NCBI RefSeq assembly: GCF_019059575.1 | Contig: NW_024881566.1 | Location: 186,001 to 250,000 of the forward strand | Source of the DNA: Amphibalanus amphitrite | Lineage: Eukaryota > Arthropoda > Thecostraca > Balanomorpha > Balanidae | Length of the DNA: 64,000 nucleotides | Reading direction: 5' to 3' | In this document: positions 54,801-58,141 of the stretch, one piece after another | Position numbering within the stretch: position 1 is the first letter of the stretch | How the letters are laid out: each line of letters begins with the position of its first letter | Translations under genes and position numbers: made by a program | The notes under the pieces: model-generated | Told to the model about the DNA's origin: nothing | Databases searched by the model: none | Seen by the model: the letters and a program-made list of their open reading frames with translations, nothing else

Positions 54801-56645
54801 GTTCTCATTGTCCTAACACCTCTCGCCTAAAGCTAACGTTTCTCGTCCCCATAAATGCCTTAGCGCTCTATCGAATTTTTCAATTACGGCATTTCATATT
54901 CAATGGCACCTCTCACTCCTGTTTTCCTGGACACAGTGAGACGCGCACGGCGGCATTGCGCCGCTTCCACCGCGCGGAGAGAAATCAGCTGATTCAATTG
55001 TGCCCCGACTGCAATCGATCGCTTCGAACCGCTCAGAGTACATACTGTGTAAATAGAGCCGTAACTGTTACGCTGTAGGTAACCGTGACTAAGTGCCATA
55101 TCATCGGCTCTTAAATAAGGAAACAGTCACTTTAGCAAATCTATAACCGGTCTGGTCGTGAGCATGACAGGCTTGTGTTGAAATAATCGATAGACAAAAC
55201 AAAGATCACCGTCTCGAGTATCTGTCTTTTCTCGGCGACAAAAGCTACATAAAGTGAATCACATTCCATTGTGCGCTCGCTCGTCTGACGAACCTATTCG
55301 TATCTCGAGAATTCCTAGAATGTCCGGTGGGATTATGTCAGCACGCAACGAATTAAACCAGTAAGAAGATGTAGCTTTCTCATCAGTTTGCTACCACGTC
55401 ACGCAGACTACAAACCTATGAAATAATTACGGAGCGAGCGAAGCGAGCGGAGTCTTTACTTAGATTAACGGAAATTTCTGAGTATGAGCGGCCGGCCGGC
55501 CGGCCGGCCGGCCGTGCGGACGCTTTTGCGAGGCTTATATCTCAGCAACCACTTGACCGATTTACACGCGGTAATTTTTGTAGGGTAGCTTCATTCCTTC
55601 TACCAAGTATTGGACTATTCCCGATGCATGTGGGTGACCCCTTATGCACGTGCCACGTGCAAAACGAAGAGGTGTCAGTTTTGTAATTGTTGCAATATCT
55701 CGGTAACTACTTGGCCGATTGCGCTCAAAGTTGGCATGTAGGTAGGCACCCACTAGGCACTGCATATCCATGTGCCAGAGTTGGGGTGCTGCTGCACGTG
55801 CGCACGTGCAGGGGTCGTTTCCAGATCTCGAGAACGGCTGGACCGATGGCGCTCAAATTTGGTACACGGTTAGGGACCAGTTAGTAGGGTGCCGTGCACA
55901 AGTCAGTTGGGACCCATTTTGCACGTGCGCACGTGCAGGTGCCGCTCCCAGATCTCGAGAACGGCTGGGCCGATTGTGCTCAAATTTGGCACATCGCTAG
56001 AAACCGGTCAGTAGGGTGCCGTGCACAAGTCAGTTGGAGGTACCCCCTCGAAATTTCGCACGTGCAAGACTCACCCCCTCGCTCGCTCCGTTAGTCGCCC
56101 CAAAAGGCGCTATACTGGTATATCCAGCGTAGAGTATCCTCCGATATGTAACGGTAGCACAATACAGTTTTTACTGAGGGGCAGGGCGATCCCCGGCTGG
56201 GGCCGCCACCGTGTTTACGGACCACTGATCGGGGCGCTCCCCCGGCCACCCTCTCCCCTCCCTCCCCTCCCCAGCTCTGCCGGCGTCCCACCGCCAGATC
56301 AATACCCACCAACAAACGACATCGCTTACCAGCCCCTTAACCAACTCAATTACCGGAGTGTTTTGTCTCGGCAGCTCGGCAATCGATGTGAGCCGCCTGC
56401 TCGCCTCCGCCGGACGGCCGGTGGGGCCTCAGACTGGCGGTGTGACCCGTCTCGCCCGTCGCCCCTGAGACTGCCGGAGGGTGTGAGGACGCCCCCACCC
56501 GGTACTCACGGTTGGAGATATCCGTGGTGTCGGCCAGACGCTCCCGGATCATGCGGCAGGCGTCCAGCACGGCCGTGTTCGGCTCGAACTTCATCGCCTT
56601 CACCACATTCCGGTCCTCTATGCGGACCCGCAGCGTCAGCGCCAT
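6651..56645 (-). CDS. rhea: Talin, whole gene (46 coding exons, 2747 residues)
   Basis: Talin is the cytoskeletal adaptor that binds integrin beta tails through its FERM head and links them to actin and vinculin through a rod of helical bundles. The 46 exons listed separately here sum to 8244 bases with every phase closing. Order in the protein: F0 (about 1-85), F1 with a charged loop, F2, F3 (about 310-400), linker, rod bundles R1-R12, I/LWEQ actin-binding domain R13 (about 2330-2520), dimerisation helix, then a 180-residue Ser/Thr/Gly-rich tail. Vertebrate talin ends soon after the dimerisation helix, so the tail is the insect-like form. At least one 5' UTR intron exists, because an acceptor lies 7 bases before the ATG. 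Two alternative ends and several duplicated splice sites are described separately. Confidence 0.97.
7085..7226 (-). CDS. rhea: Talin exon 45, C-terminal extension
   Basis: About 47 residues with SSITEGPSFSESLKHFKSF and Gly/Ser stretches. The acceptor is CCTGTTCAG; it ends in phase 0. Confidence 0.9.
7402..7470. repeat. Near-perfect hairpin in intron 44
   Basis: GTACAGAGCGCAAGTAGTCT at 7402 and its inverse ending at 7470 form about 22 paired bases with one bulge around a 23-base AT-rich loop. Confidence 0.85.
7654..7872 (-). CDS. rhea: Talin exon 44, C-terminal extension
   Basis: About 73 residues, including IYYTSSAHSTPQSTPGNTL and VTREFPVNQDPASALAGGLS. Ser/Thr/Pro-rich and likely disordered. 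Phase 2 at both junctions matches its neighbours. Confidence 0.9.
8099..8206. mobile_element. Short foldback element in intron 43
   Basis: About 107 bases bounded by inverted arms: CTGCCGTGCAAATGCAAAAA on the left and GCCTTTGCACGGCAG on the right, then ATTACGT/ACGTAAT inside, and AGGTCAGAGGTCA in the loop. It looks like a miniature inverted-repeat element. Confidence 0.65.
8252..8379 (-). CDS. rhea: Talin exon 43, dimerisation helix
   Basis: Residues to 2567 contain VLRKERELEDARLKLAALRR, the C-terminal antiparallel dimerisation helix (MLRKERELEEARKKLAQIR in vertebrates), then an acidic GDSEGEG stretch where vertebrate talin is about to end. Confidence 0.96.
8715..8939 (-). CDS. rhea: Talin exon 42, R13
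   Basis: Residues 2450-2524 contain STAQLLVACKVKADPDS and LQEAGNRVKKATDNLVRAAQ, matching STAQLLVACKVKADQDS. This is the conserved core of the actin-binding face. Confidence 0.97.
9259..9423 (-). CDS. rhea: Talin exon 41, R13
   Basis: Residues 2395-2449 contain DGQWSEGLISAARTVA and LVQGHSSEEMLISAAKQ, matching DGQWSQGLISAARMVA and VQGHASQEKLISSAKQ. Confidence 0.97.
10253..10378 (-). CDS. rhea: Talin exon 40, start of R13 (I/LWEQ)
   Basis: Residues 2353-2394 contain EADQDMNFDELILESCQSIA and TSALVKAASSAQRELV, the beginning of the I/LWEQ actin-binding module. The family has SLNFEEQILEAAKSIAAATSALVKAAS. Confidence 0.97.
10862..10986 (-). CDS. rhea: Talin exon 39, R12-R13
   Basis: Residues to 2352 contain SDWVDPDDPCAIAETELLGA and AAAKKLAALRPRRQ, matching TEWVDPEDPTVIAENELLGAA. 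The donor GTAGGT was chosen over an inner GTCAAG because it is canonical; both leave the same frame. Confidence 0.95.
10987..12937 (-). other. Talin intron 38
   Basis: This 1.95 kb intron has an 11-bp repeat (TCTGCTGCTAG, 11954-11996). At 12044-12052 the talin-sense strand reads ATGGTAACG directly before a strong GTGAGT, which could be a short alternative first exon. The GC-rich stretch 11880-12180 would be its promoter area. Its phase does not fit exon 39. Confidence 0.5.
12938..13148 (-). CDS. rhea: Talin exon 38, R12
   Basis: Residues 2241-2310 contain EYRRLLQWVLTILNKPT and ESKQQLPAVSRQIAQCVTEL, matching LKQQLTGHSKRVAGSVTELI. It ends with one base at GTGGGT. Confidence 0.95.
13337..13489 (-). 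CDS. rhea: Talin exon 37, R12
   Basis: Residues 2190-2240 contain ATARAVAAGNSCRQDDVIAA and RKAIADMLTACK, matching AKAVAAGNSCRQEDVIATAN. Confidence 0.97.
13735..13884 (-). CDS. rhea: Talin exon 36, R11-R12
   Basis: Residues 2140-2189 contain VMVTNVTSLLKTVKVVEDE and GTRALEATVEALAQELKAF, matching VMVTNVTSLLKTVKAVEDEA. Both ends are phase 0. Confidence 0.97.
14892..14986. repeat. 31-32 bp tandem repeat with AGGTCAGGTC
   Basis: Three head-to-tail copies of CTCCGGGACCTGACCTGACA-type units start at 14892, 14924 and 14955. Each has two overlapping TGACCT-type motifs. Confidence 0.85.
15521..15664 (-). CDS. rhea: Candidate alternative terminal exon of talin (truncation in R11)
   Basis: A long pyrimidine tract and CCACCGCAG acceptor lead into a 47-codon frame that ends in TGA. 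Its start phase (0) fits the end of exon 35. It reads AGYASESDYVTDWAVSDQEE, then an acidic helix-like ELIRLLSVENL, and ends AKIIRTF. The joined product would have about 2186 residues and would lack R12, the R13 actin-binding domain, the dimerisation helix and the tail. No canonical poly(A) signal was found just downstream. It could be a poison exon. Confidence 0.5.
   Translation of the reverse strand, partial: AGYASESDYVTDWAVSDQEEELIRLLSVENLNQPQPDIDSAKIIRTF
15711..16100. repeat. Tandem repeat array, about 90-bp units
   Basis: Four copies of GGCCGTCAGTCCACCGGCCC followed by GGACAGAGCGACAGAGCGGC lie near 15711, 15796, 15893 and 15985, separated by GGGAGA-type purine runs of changing length. 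On the talin-sense strand the runs are long pyrimidine tracts just upstream of the alternative exon acceptor. Confidence 0.85.
16887..17012 (-). CDS. rhea: Talin exon 35, R11
   Basis: Residues 2098-2139 contain NAVRDVASALGDLIHATKSA and LNLKESAK. It ends in phase 0, so it can join either exon 36 or the alternative exon at 15521. Confidence 0.96.
17311..17553 (-). CDS. rhea: Talin exon 34, R11
   Basis: Residues 2017-2097 contain FATAGTLPAENE, FSDHRETILKTAKALVEDTK and ILQLADVVKLGAASLG, equal to the vertebrate FATAGTLNRE...FADHREGILKTAKVLVEDTK block. Confidence 0.97.
17624..18817. mobile_element. piggyBac-like non-autonomous element, copy 2
   Basis: The 1194-bp element starts CCCGCGCCCTGCTGG, ends GCCGGGCGCGGG, and is flanked by TTAA at 17620-17623 and 18818-18821. 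It belongs to the same family as 4397-5578: same termini, inner homopolymer inverted repeats, AACGGCGGCGCGNAGCGCCG subterminal palindrome and a body rich in AGGTCA/TGACCT. It lies in intron 33 and has no transposase. Confidence 0.82.
19096..19206 (-). CDS. rhea: Talin exon 33, R10-R11
   Basis: Residues 1980-2016 contain VLSALQAGSRGTQACINAAS and IIGDLDTTIM, matching VLAALQAGNRGTQACITAAS...IIADLDTTIMF. Confidence 0.97.
19528..21317. mobile_element. Foldback transposon inserted at the intron 32 splice donor
   Basis: The 1790-bp element starts GGGGCATTCCACGTCAAATC and ends with the near-perfect inverse, GATTTGACGTGGAATGCCCC. TTAC flanks both ends (19524-19527 and 21318-21321). Long inner inverted arms lie near 19880-19990 and 20870-20985 (shared AGTGGGCCATTCATAA and AATCGAAGGTGGCGTG, one of each on opposite strands). 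No transposase frame was seen. Read on the minus strand, the right-hand TSD is GTAA and is the 5' splice site of exon 32. Confidence 0.85.
21322..21463 (-). CDS. rhea: Talin exon 32, R10
   Basis: Residues to 1979 contain VQDLGQSCVGLVKAGGSCQ and REVLEANKVVQDK. It ends in phase 0. The donor GTAA directly after it is also the target-site duplication of a transposon. Confidence 0.95.
21821..22030 (-). CDS. rhea: Talin exon 31, R10
   Basis: Residues to 1932 contain LSFVDYQTRMVQSVKEI and NLSHGYSQLASDSRGAVMVA, matching SFVDYQTTMVRTAKAIA. The donor is GTCGGT. Confidence 0.96.
22384..22787 (-). CDS. rhea: Talin exon 30, R9
   Basis: Residues 1728-1862 contain ERLGHGVTALSSFFEPLCAS, KTLTESALQLLYAAKEGGGN and AGFVDGVIDTINKSM, matching TLAESALQLLYTAKEAGGNP. 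R9 is the rod bundle that masks F3 in autoinhibited talin. The donor is a weak GTCCGT. Confidence 0.97.
23086..23999 (-). CDS. rhea: Talin exon 29, R7-R8-R9
   Basis: This is the largest exon (914 bases), residues to 1727. It contains YLIGVSDPTSVAGRPGLVD, VLSAATQIAKHTSALCTSC, AKRHFVQAAKDVANATAALV, FANSPEFASVPAKIS and VSDSIKALVSSIRDKAPGQK. It spans R7 with the inserted R8 bundle, which in talin binds RIAM, DLC1 and vinculin, and the start of R9. No intron interrupts it, unlike the neighbouring short exons. Confidence 0.97.
24283..24469 (-). CDS. rhea: Talin exon 28, R7
   Basis: Residues 1361-1422 contain VTDSINSLVNVCTSAAPGQR, PISDCSYFECLETVMDKSR and end with one base. This matches VTDSINQLITMCTQQAPGQKECDNALR. 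Confidence 0.97.
24667..24866. repeat. Degenerate GAGACRGA purine repeat
   Basis: About 200 bases of short imperfect GGAGACRGA-type repeats sit directly next to the exon 27 donor in intron 27. On the transcribed strand this is a long pyrimidine tract. Confidence 0.7.
24871..25014 (-). CDS. rhea: Talin exon 27, R6
   Basis: Residues 1313-1360 contain IVESLKSVSAVSSRLLNAAK and SADPSAPNAKNNLTAAARQ, matching LLLAAKALSTDPAAPNLKSQLAAAAR. Confidence 0.96.
25527..25698 (-). CDS. rhea: Talin exon 26, R6
   Basis: Residues to 1312 contain ADLSRAASQLNDVTSDVVHG and KRFGGAYGDVLDAGMGMAGQ, matching RFGQDFSTFLEAGVEMAGQ. Confidence 0.95.
26185..26321 (-). CDS. rhea: Talin exon 25, R6
   Basis: Residues 1210-1255 contain VSQALNNTVNCLPGQRDVD and ERHQFPPASKPYG, matching TQALNRCVSCLPGQRDVD. 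It ends with two bases at a weak GTTAGT donor. Degraded look-alikes of its 3' end lie at 25990-26160. Confidence 0.96.
26672..26792 (-). CDS. rhea: Talin exon 24, R5-R6
   Basis: Residues to 1209 contain VIDAGHDVMGSSIMLIEEVK and DSQRKLQNVAK. Family talins have a similar helix ending QQRLAQVAK. The donor is GTTAGT. Confidence 0.94.
27161..27418 (-). repeat. Tandem copies of the exon 23 3' end
   Basis: Copies with the GCACTC|GTGAG junction start at 27329, 27245 and 27161 (periods 90, 84 and 84 bp). The copy farthest from the exon has decayed most. C-rich spacers separate them. Confidence 0.9.
27419..27618 (-). CDS. rhea: Talin exon 23, R5
   Basis: Residues 1103-1169 contain TMTQLLTAASEGNEDYTG and AARETANALRDFTGAVRSVA, matching LLGEVAQGNENYAGIAAR. 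It ends with two bases at GTGAGT. Its 3' end is copied three times downstream. Confidence 0.96.
27858..28105 (-). repeat. Tandem copies of the exon 22 3' end
   Basis: Three extra copies of the last 40-45 bases of exon 22, each with its GTAAGG donor, start at 28022, 27940 and 27858 (periods 84, 82 and 82 bp). They share the segment encoding ADELQLRPLPGDT with small changes. Confidence 0.9.
28106..28249 (-). CDS. rhea: Talin exon 22, R5
   Basis: Residues 1055-1102 contain AQEACGSLEVDAALDMIRGL and LRPLPGDT, matching QEACGPLEMDSAL...LKPLPGET. Its 3' end with the donor is copied three times downstream. Confidence 0.96.
28473..28613 (-). CDS. rhea: Talin exon 21, R4-R5
   Basis: Residues 1008-1054 contain SFVQPSTKMVDSVRRALPT and SALQLNNTSKQFSAALADLQ, equal to the vertebrate QSFLQPGGKMV...SAMQLSQCAKNL block. 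Confidence 0.96.
29307..29513 (-). CDS. rhea: Talin exon 20, R4
   Basis: Residues 939-1007 contain ATQCIAAGQGA, LISDCRQVANHIPNLVRSIR and SSRAQLDLLQ. This is the R4 bundle, phase 0 at both ends. Confidence 0.95.
29812..29949 (-). CDS. rhea: Talin exon 19, R4
   Basis: Residues 893-938 contain AAKQCASDPRNADQQQRLRE and LRKKLIKRLE, matching the vertebrate pattern EEQQQRLREAAEGLR...KKKLVQRLE. Confidence 0.97.
30312..30404 (-). CDS. rhea: Talin exon 18, R3-R4
   Basis: Residues 862-892 contain LLSAAKQLADATARMVA. The acceptor is TTTGTACAG. A second copy of this acceptor lies exactly 60 bases upstream and would lengthen the exon in frame. Confidence 0.95.
30405..30464 (-). other. Optional 60-base 5' extension of exon 18
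   Basis: A perfect-period 60-bp duplication repeats TTTGTACAG followed by GGNCAGGCGGAGACGACGCC. Use of the upstream acceptor adds 20 codons, read GQAETTPNPYPTDSRVSFVQ, with no stop and no frame change. Confidence 0.6.
30405..32144 (-). other. Talin intron 17
   Basis: This 1.74 kb intron carries the duplicated exon 18 acceptor at its 3' end (30420-30470). The rest, with GC-rich frames on both strands near 31100-31800, shows no exon I can support. Confidence 0.6.
32145..32310 (-). CDS. rhea: Talin exon 17, R3
   Basis: Residues to 861 contain ETIITVTDKMFAQPSD and MVNQARILAQATAQLIQSIK, the R3 family pattern. It ends in phase 0 at GTAGGT. Confidence 0.96.
32585..32778 (-). CDS. rhea: Talin exon 16, R2-R3
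   Basis: Residues 742-806 start VVAPTIQNPSCQDQLIEAAK and end TRALNDLLNHI plus two bases. R2 and R3 hold force-opened vinculin-binding helices in talin. Confidence 0.96.
33159..33428 (-). CDS. rhea: Talin exon 15, R2
   Basis: Residues 652-741 contain RQNLLNAASRVGEASGG, AVANSTAALVLKAKNVA and VIGAATQCALTTSQLVA. These match the R2 block of vertebrate talin almost residue for residue. Both ends are phase 0. Confidence 0.97.
33761..33941 (-). repeat. Tandem copies of the exon 14 3' end
   Basis: The last 43 or so bases of exon 14 with their GTGGGT donor recur at 33851 and 33761, a period of 90-91 bp. The near copy has very few changes; the far one has more. Confidence 0.85.
33942..34114 (-). CDS. 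rhea: Talin exon 14, R1-R2
   Basis: Residues 594-651 contain TITTNLPSMTRGVQTIAAL and LCDAFSDLLQAAEP, the family R1 helices. It ends in phase 0 at GTGGGT. Its 3' end is duplicated twice downstream. Confidence 0.95.
34721..34766. repeat. 10-bp tandem repeat
   Basis: About four and a half units of GGTCTGTACG (one with G to A) lie head to tail in intron 13. Confidence 0.9.
35708..37800 (-). CDS. Candidate alternative terminal exon: disordered region plus C-terminal membrane anchor
   Basis: Reading on from exon 13 without splicing, the frame stays open for 697 codons to a TAG at 35708. The product would be the talin head, part of R1, a long Ser/Gly/Arg/Glu-rich region, an acidic stretch (LLWVEAEEAEELAWVESRL) and a 19-residue hydrophobic segment (LIAVLVLCVAALTMLWLDW) followed by RSRQRR and a short tail, about 1290 residues in all. 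This is the layout of a tail-anchored membrane protein. The frame stays open even through AT-richer sequence near 36780-36960, which argues against chance. I recognise no family in the new part. It could instead be a nested gene starting at an internal ATG near 37760. No AATAAA was seen downstream. Confidence 0.6.
37801..37942 (-). CDS. rhea: Talin exon 13, R1
   Basis: Residues 547-593 contain LKWKETTMDTNKQSV and DHTAVG, matching vertebrate DYTAVG. It ends with one base at GTACGT. The same frame stays open through this donor into the long intronic ORF 35708-37800. Confidence 0.93.
38396..38539 (-). CDS. rhea: Talin exon 12, start of R1
   Basis: Residues 499-546 contain QRALVNTIVVGHEAIDSA and MQFPELGTDP, the first helix of the R1 bundle. 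Both ends are phase 0. Confidence 0.9.
40395..40483 (-). CDS. rhea: Talin exon 11, linker
   Basis: Residues 469-498 are Gly/Met/His-rich (GPNVMGTGHMGG...LAHAPPM) and fit the variable linker. The acceptor TGTGGCCCAG was preferred because it keeps phase and gives the expected GPN start. An in-frame alternative acceptor (GGGCACAG) would drop seven residues. Confidence 0.75.
40897..40988 (-). CDS. rhea: Talin exon 10, linker
   Basis: Residues 438-468, with IIQQGMTKITKVEEDSISKP, match the family linker pattern. It ends with one base of a Gly codon. Confidence 0.9.
41662..41839 (-). CDS. rhea: Talin exon 9, F3 end and start of linker
   Basis: Residues 379-437 contain DFGDYADQYYSVQTTEGEQ and LIAGYIDIILKKQKSKD, nearly invariant in talins, then the acidic start of the head-rod linker. 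It ends in phase 2. Confidence 0.96.
42315..42704 (-). repeat. Five tandem copies of the exon 8 3' end
   Basis: Copies of the exon 8 end (encoding about EWPLTTVRRWAASPNTFTL) with the CACTCG|GTACGT donor start at 42628, 42552, 42474, 42394 and 42315; the period is 76-80 bp. The donor GT is lost in the copy at 42394 (TT). The other four keep it. Confidence 0.9.
42705..42861 (-). CDS. rhea: Talin exon 8, F3 integrin-binding core
   Basis: Residues 327-378 contain GRNKLVPRLLGVTKEAVLR and RRWAASPNTFTL. The RRW segment includes the Trp that packs against the integrin NPxY motif in known talin F3 structures. The exon ends with one base at GTACGT. Its 3' end is copied five times downstream (42315-42704). 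Confidence 0.96.
43385..43553 (-). CDS. rhea: Talin exon 7, F2-F3
   Basis: Residues to 326 contain VPHYYVKTKGIEKKIYSEHK and ALPTYGVSFFLVK, the end of F2 and the first F3 strand. It ends in phase 0. Confidence 0.95.
44210..44337 (-). CDS. rhea: Talin exon 6, F2
   Basis: Residues 228-270 include ARDAILNGTHPV and FAGIQCQIQFG, the helical F2 subdomain. It ends with two bases of an Asp codon at GTGAGT. Confidence 0.95.
45225..45367 (-). CDS. rhea: Talin exon 5, F1-F2
   Basis: Residues 180-227 contain GWVDHSKTLREQGV, ETLLLRRKFFFSDQN and DPVQLNLLYVQ, among the most conserved FERM segments of talin. It ends in phase 0. Confidence 0.96.
45368..46272 (-). other. Talin intron 4
   Basis: A 0.9 kb intron with C-rich and GC-rich segments. 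Nothing recognisable beyond splice sites. Confidence 0.5.
46273..46446 (-). CDS. rhea: Talin exon 4, F1 with charged loop
   Basis: Residues 122-179 start GIINHEEYSLIRE and carry an acidic EEEEQE run, then a Lys-rich segment ending KKKLKTDDE. This corresponds to the disordered, membrane-binding F1 loop of talin. Confidence 0.95.
47205..47490. repeat. Degenerate tandem array with ACATACCGGCTGTA
   Basis: Repeats of GACATACCGGCTGTATGGGA and GAGCAGGTGCCGGTACTGAC-like words recur at irregular 60-100 bp spacing, with short CTGATACTGATACTGACAC runs. Confidence 0.7.
47638..48332 (+). mobile_element. 0.69 kb repeat, left copy of an inverted pair
   Basis: It starts ACCAGTATAACGCCTTTCGG and ends CTTCGCTCGCTCCGTAA. 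It contains GCACGTGCGCACGTGC palindromes and GCCGGCC runs. The copy at 55427-56119 is the same element in the opposite orientation with few differences. It has no coding capacity I recognise. Confidence 0.85.
48566..50485. mobile_element. 1.9 kb element with about 60-bp terminal inverted repeats
   Basis: The left end reads AGGCCTGCCATCTAGCGAGA, then AGTTAGGAGCAAGCCGAGTG; the right end is the inverse with a few changes. AGGCCT at each end is palindromic, so the exact target duplication is unclear. No transposase frame. A second repeat is nested at 49424-50036. Confidence 0.75.
49424..50036. mobile_element. GGAGTC-rich nested repeat
   Basis: It begins CCAAGGCTGCGGAGTTGTAG and ends ATCGACTACGCAGCACTGG, weakly inverted ends, with GACTCGGAGTCGG-like words between. 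It sits inside the larger TIR element, so it is younger. Confidence 0.55.
50729..50858 (-). CDS. rhea: Talin exon 3, end of F0 and start of F1
   Basis: Residues 79-121 include YRKKLRPLRVRMLDGTVKT and MVTICTKI, the F0-F1 join. It ends with one base of a Gly codon. With exon 2 it forms a 228-base, frame-neutral block. Confidence 0.95.
50859..54576 (-). other. Talin intron 2
   Basis: A 3.7 kb intron. A degenerate repeat with words such as GGCCACTCCCTAC and GGCGCCAGGACAGCG covers 51830-52230. GC-rich sequence at 53080-53500 opens long Arg/Pro/Ala frames on both strands with no domain. The remainder shows nothing. Confidence 0.55.
51830..52230. repeat. Degenerate tandem repeat in intron 2
   Basis: Words such as GTGGCCACTCCCTA, GGACTGGAACTGTG and GACAACGTCCCTGTGACTGC recur several times over 400 bases with unclear unit length (about 100-130 bp). 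Confidence 0.6.
54577..54674 (-). CDS. rhea: Talin exon 2, F0
   Basis: Residues 46-78, with DFGLFFWDEETKKGFWLEPG, match the family block DFGLFLSDDDPKKGIWLE. It begins with two bases finishing the split codon and ends in phase 0 at GTGAGT. Confidence 0.95.
54675..56509 (-). other. Talin intron 1 (coding numbering)
   Basis: A 1.8 kb intron containing the right copy of the inverted repeat pair (55427-56119). Nothing else recognised. Confidence 0.7.
55427..56119 (-). mobile_element. 0.69 kb repeat, right copy of an inverted pair
   Basis: The same element as 47638-48332 in the opposite orientation, about 693 bases, with matching ends TTACGGAGCGAGCGAAGCGA and GGCGCTATACTGGT. The two copies lie in introns 1 and 3. 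Confidence 0.85.
56510..56645 (-). CDS. rhea: Talin exon 1, F0 start
   Basis: It holds the start codon and residues 1-45, opening MALTLRVRI and including MKFEPNTAVLDACRMIRERL, the conserved F0 ubiquitin-like beginning of talin. The ATG is at 56645. The acceptor just upstream (CCGCCGGCAG, exon edge at 56652) shows that the leader is spliced. It ends after one base of a codon at GTGAGT. Confidence 0.95.
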
Positions 56646-56652
56646 CTCTGAT

Positions 56653-58133
56653 CTGCCGGCGGAACGAGAGATTCTGGTCAGCAGCCGCCAAGGCGCTGTC
56701 GTCGCGAGACCACTCCTGTTGTTGAGTCCGTCCACAGAGTACTGAGTAGTAAAGTAATCTTGCGTCCACCATCACATTGTCAAGTGTACATACTAAAGCA
56801 CACTCAACGTACACATCAGACAGTTGATAGTGAGGTGATACGTAAAGAACTGAAGTGAGTGGCTTTTGCGGCAGTCCCACACCGGTTGCAATCTTGGGTC
56901 GAATAGCCAGAATGCGGACACAGCACAGCGAGCAACATGAAGCGGACGACGGCGCGGAACGGACAGCACACGAGACAGCGGCGGTAGGGCAGGCAGACGA
57001 CAGACAGCAGACAGCAGACAGGGGACGGCAGTCAACAGACAGCGGATTACAAACAGCAGACAGGAGGCCACAGACAGCGGACGATAGACAGCAGACAGGA
57101 GACGGCAAACAAAAACAGCGGACTTTGTTGTTAATCAGTCGGGCGATAGTTACAGCCATGGCGATGGTTGAATGCCGGACCGTAACTGGTGAGCGCCCAT
57201 CAAAACTACCCGCCGCACGAAACGCTCGTCAGTCTACTTAAAAGCATAAAATGTTGAAAGCCCGAAGGGAAACTACAGCGGGCGTTTTTCGCATTCTTCT
57301 CTTACATTTACAACTTCCAGTATGATCAAACTAAGCAAGTTTGACATCTGACATCCGGTCAGAATAGATTAGCATATAGCGTGAAAAGGTAATAAAGTGC
57401 GATAGTGTGACGGTGCAGACGGAAAAGATAACGTGGAACAAGGAAAAGAACCATCGTGCCTACACAATAAACCACGTCCCTAATATGCATCCACTATTTC
57501 ACCCGCAAATCGTTCCCCGAGATTCAAAGGCAGAGCGGAGCGGCCGGCGGTCTATTACCGTTTATCGTCGCCCATCACGATACCGCTCGGCAAACGGCCG
57601 GCCGTTCTGTGGCTATCAGCGGACTGATCGGCCACACCCCTCCTCCCCCACCCCCGGCGAATTCATCGCGCGACTATCACTGTCAGTGTCCCCTCCCTGC
57701 GCGCCGTCCTCCCGCAGACCAGCCCCCGGGGGAGCGCGAACAGCCCTATCGGTAATTGTATCACTCCATAAAGCGGCCGACACAGACAACGGGCGCACGC
57801 GCCGCAGAAGAGAGAGAGCTCTCCCCGGCAGGGAGAGGGGGGAGCTGGAGAGGACCAATTAGGCAGAGCGGTGACGGCCGACAATGGGCGCAATTTGGCC
57901 GGACGATGTGACACCGCGTGTCACCGGGTGACCGGAGTGACACGGACCAGCAGACCGGGTGGCCAAGGAGGACAGACACTGCAGGACGAACGAGCGAGGG
58001 ATTCAATCGGCACGTTATAATGGTTTGTAAACAAACAGCCGAAGAACAGCATGTCAACATGGAACAAACCGATTCACTGACAGAGCAGCATCGCGACACG
58101 GCACCAGCACCAGCAACACACCAGCAGCAGTGG
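56653..58133 (-). other. Talin 5' leader intron or upstream sequence
   Basis: An acceptor at 56653-56654 means this is an intron behind an unplaced non-coding first exon. It holds an imperfect ACAGACAGCAG repeat near 56990-57110. No exon was identified. Confidence 0.5.
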
Positions 58134-58141
58134 CCCACCAG

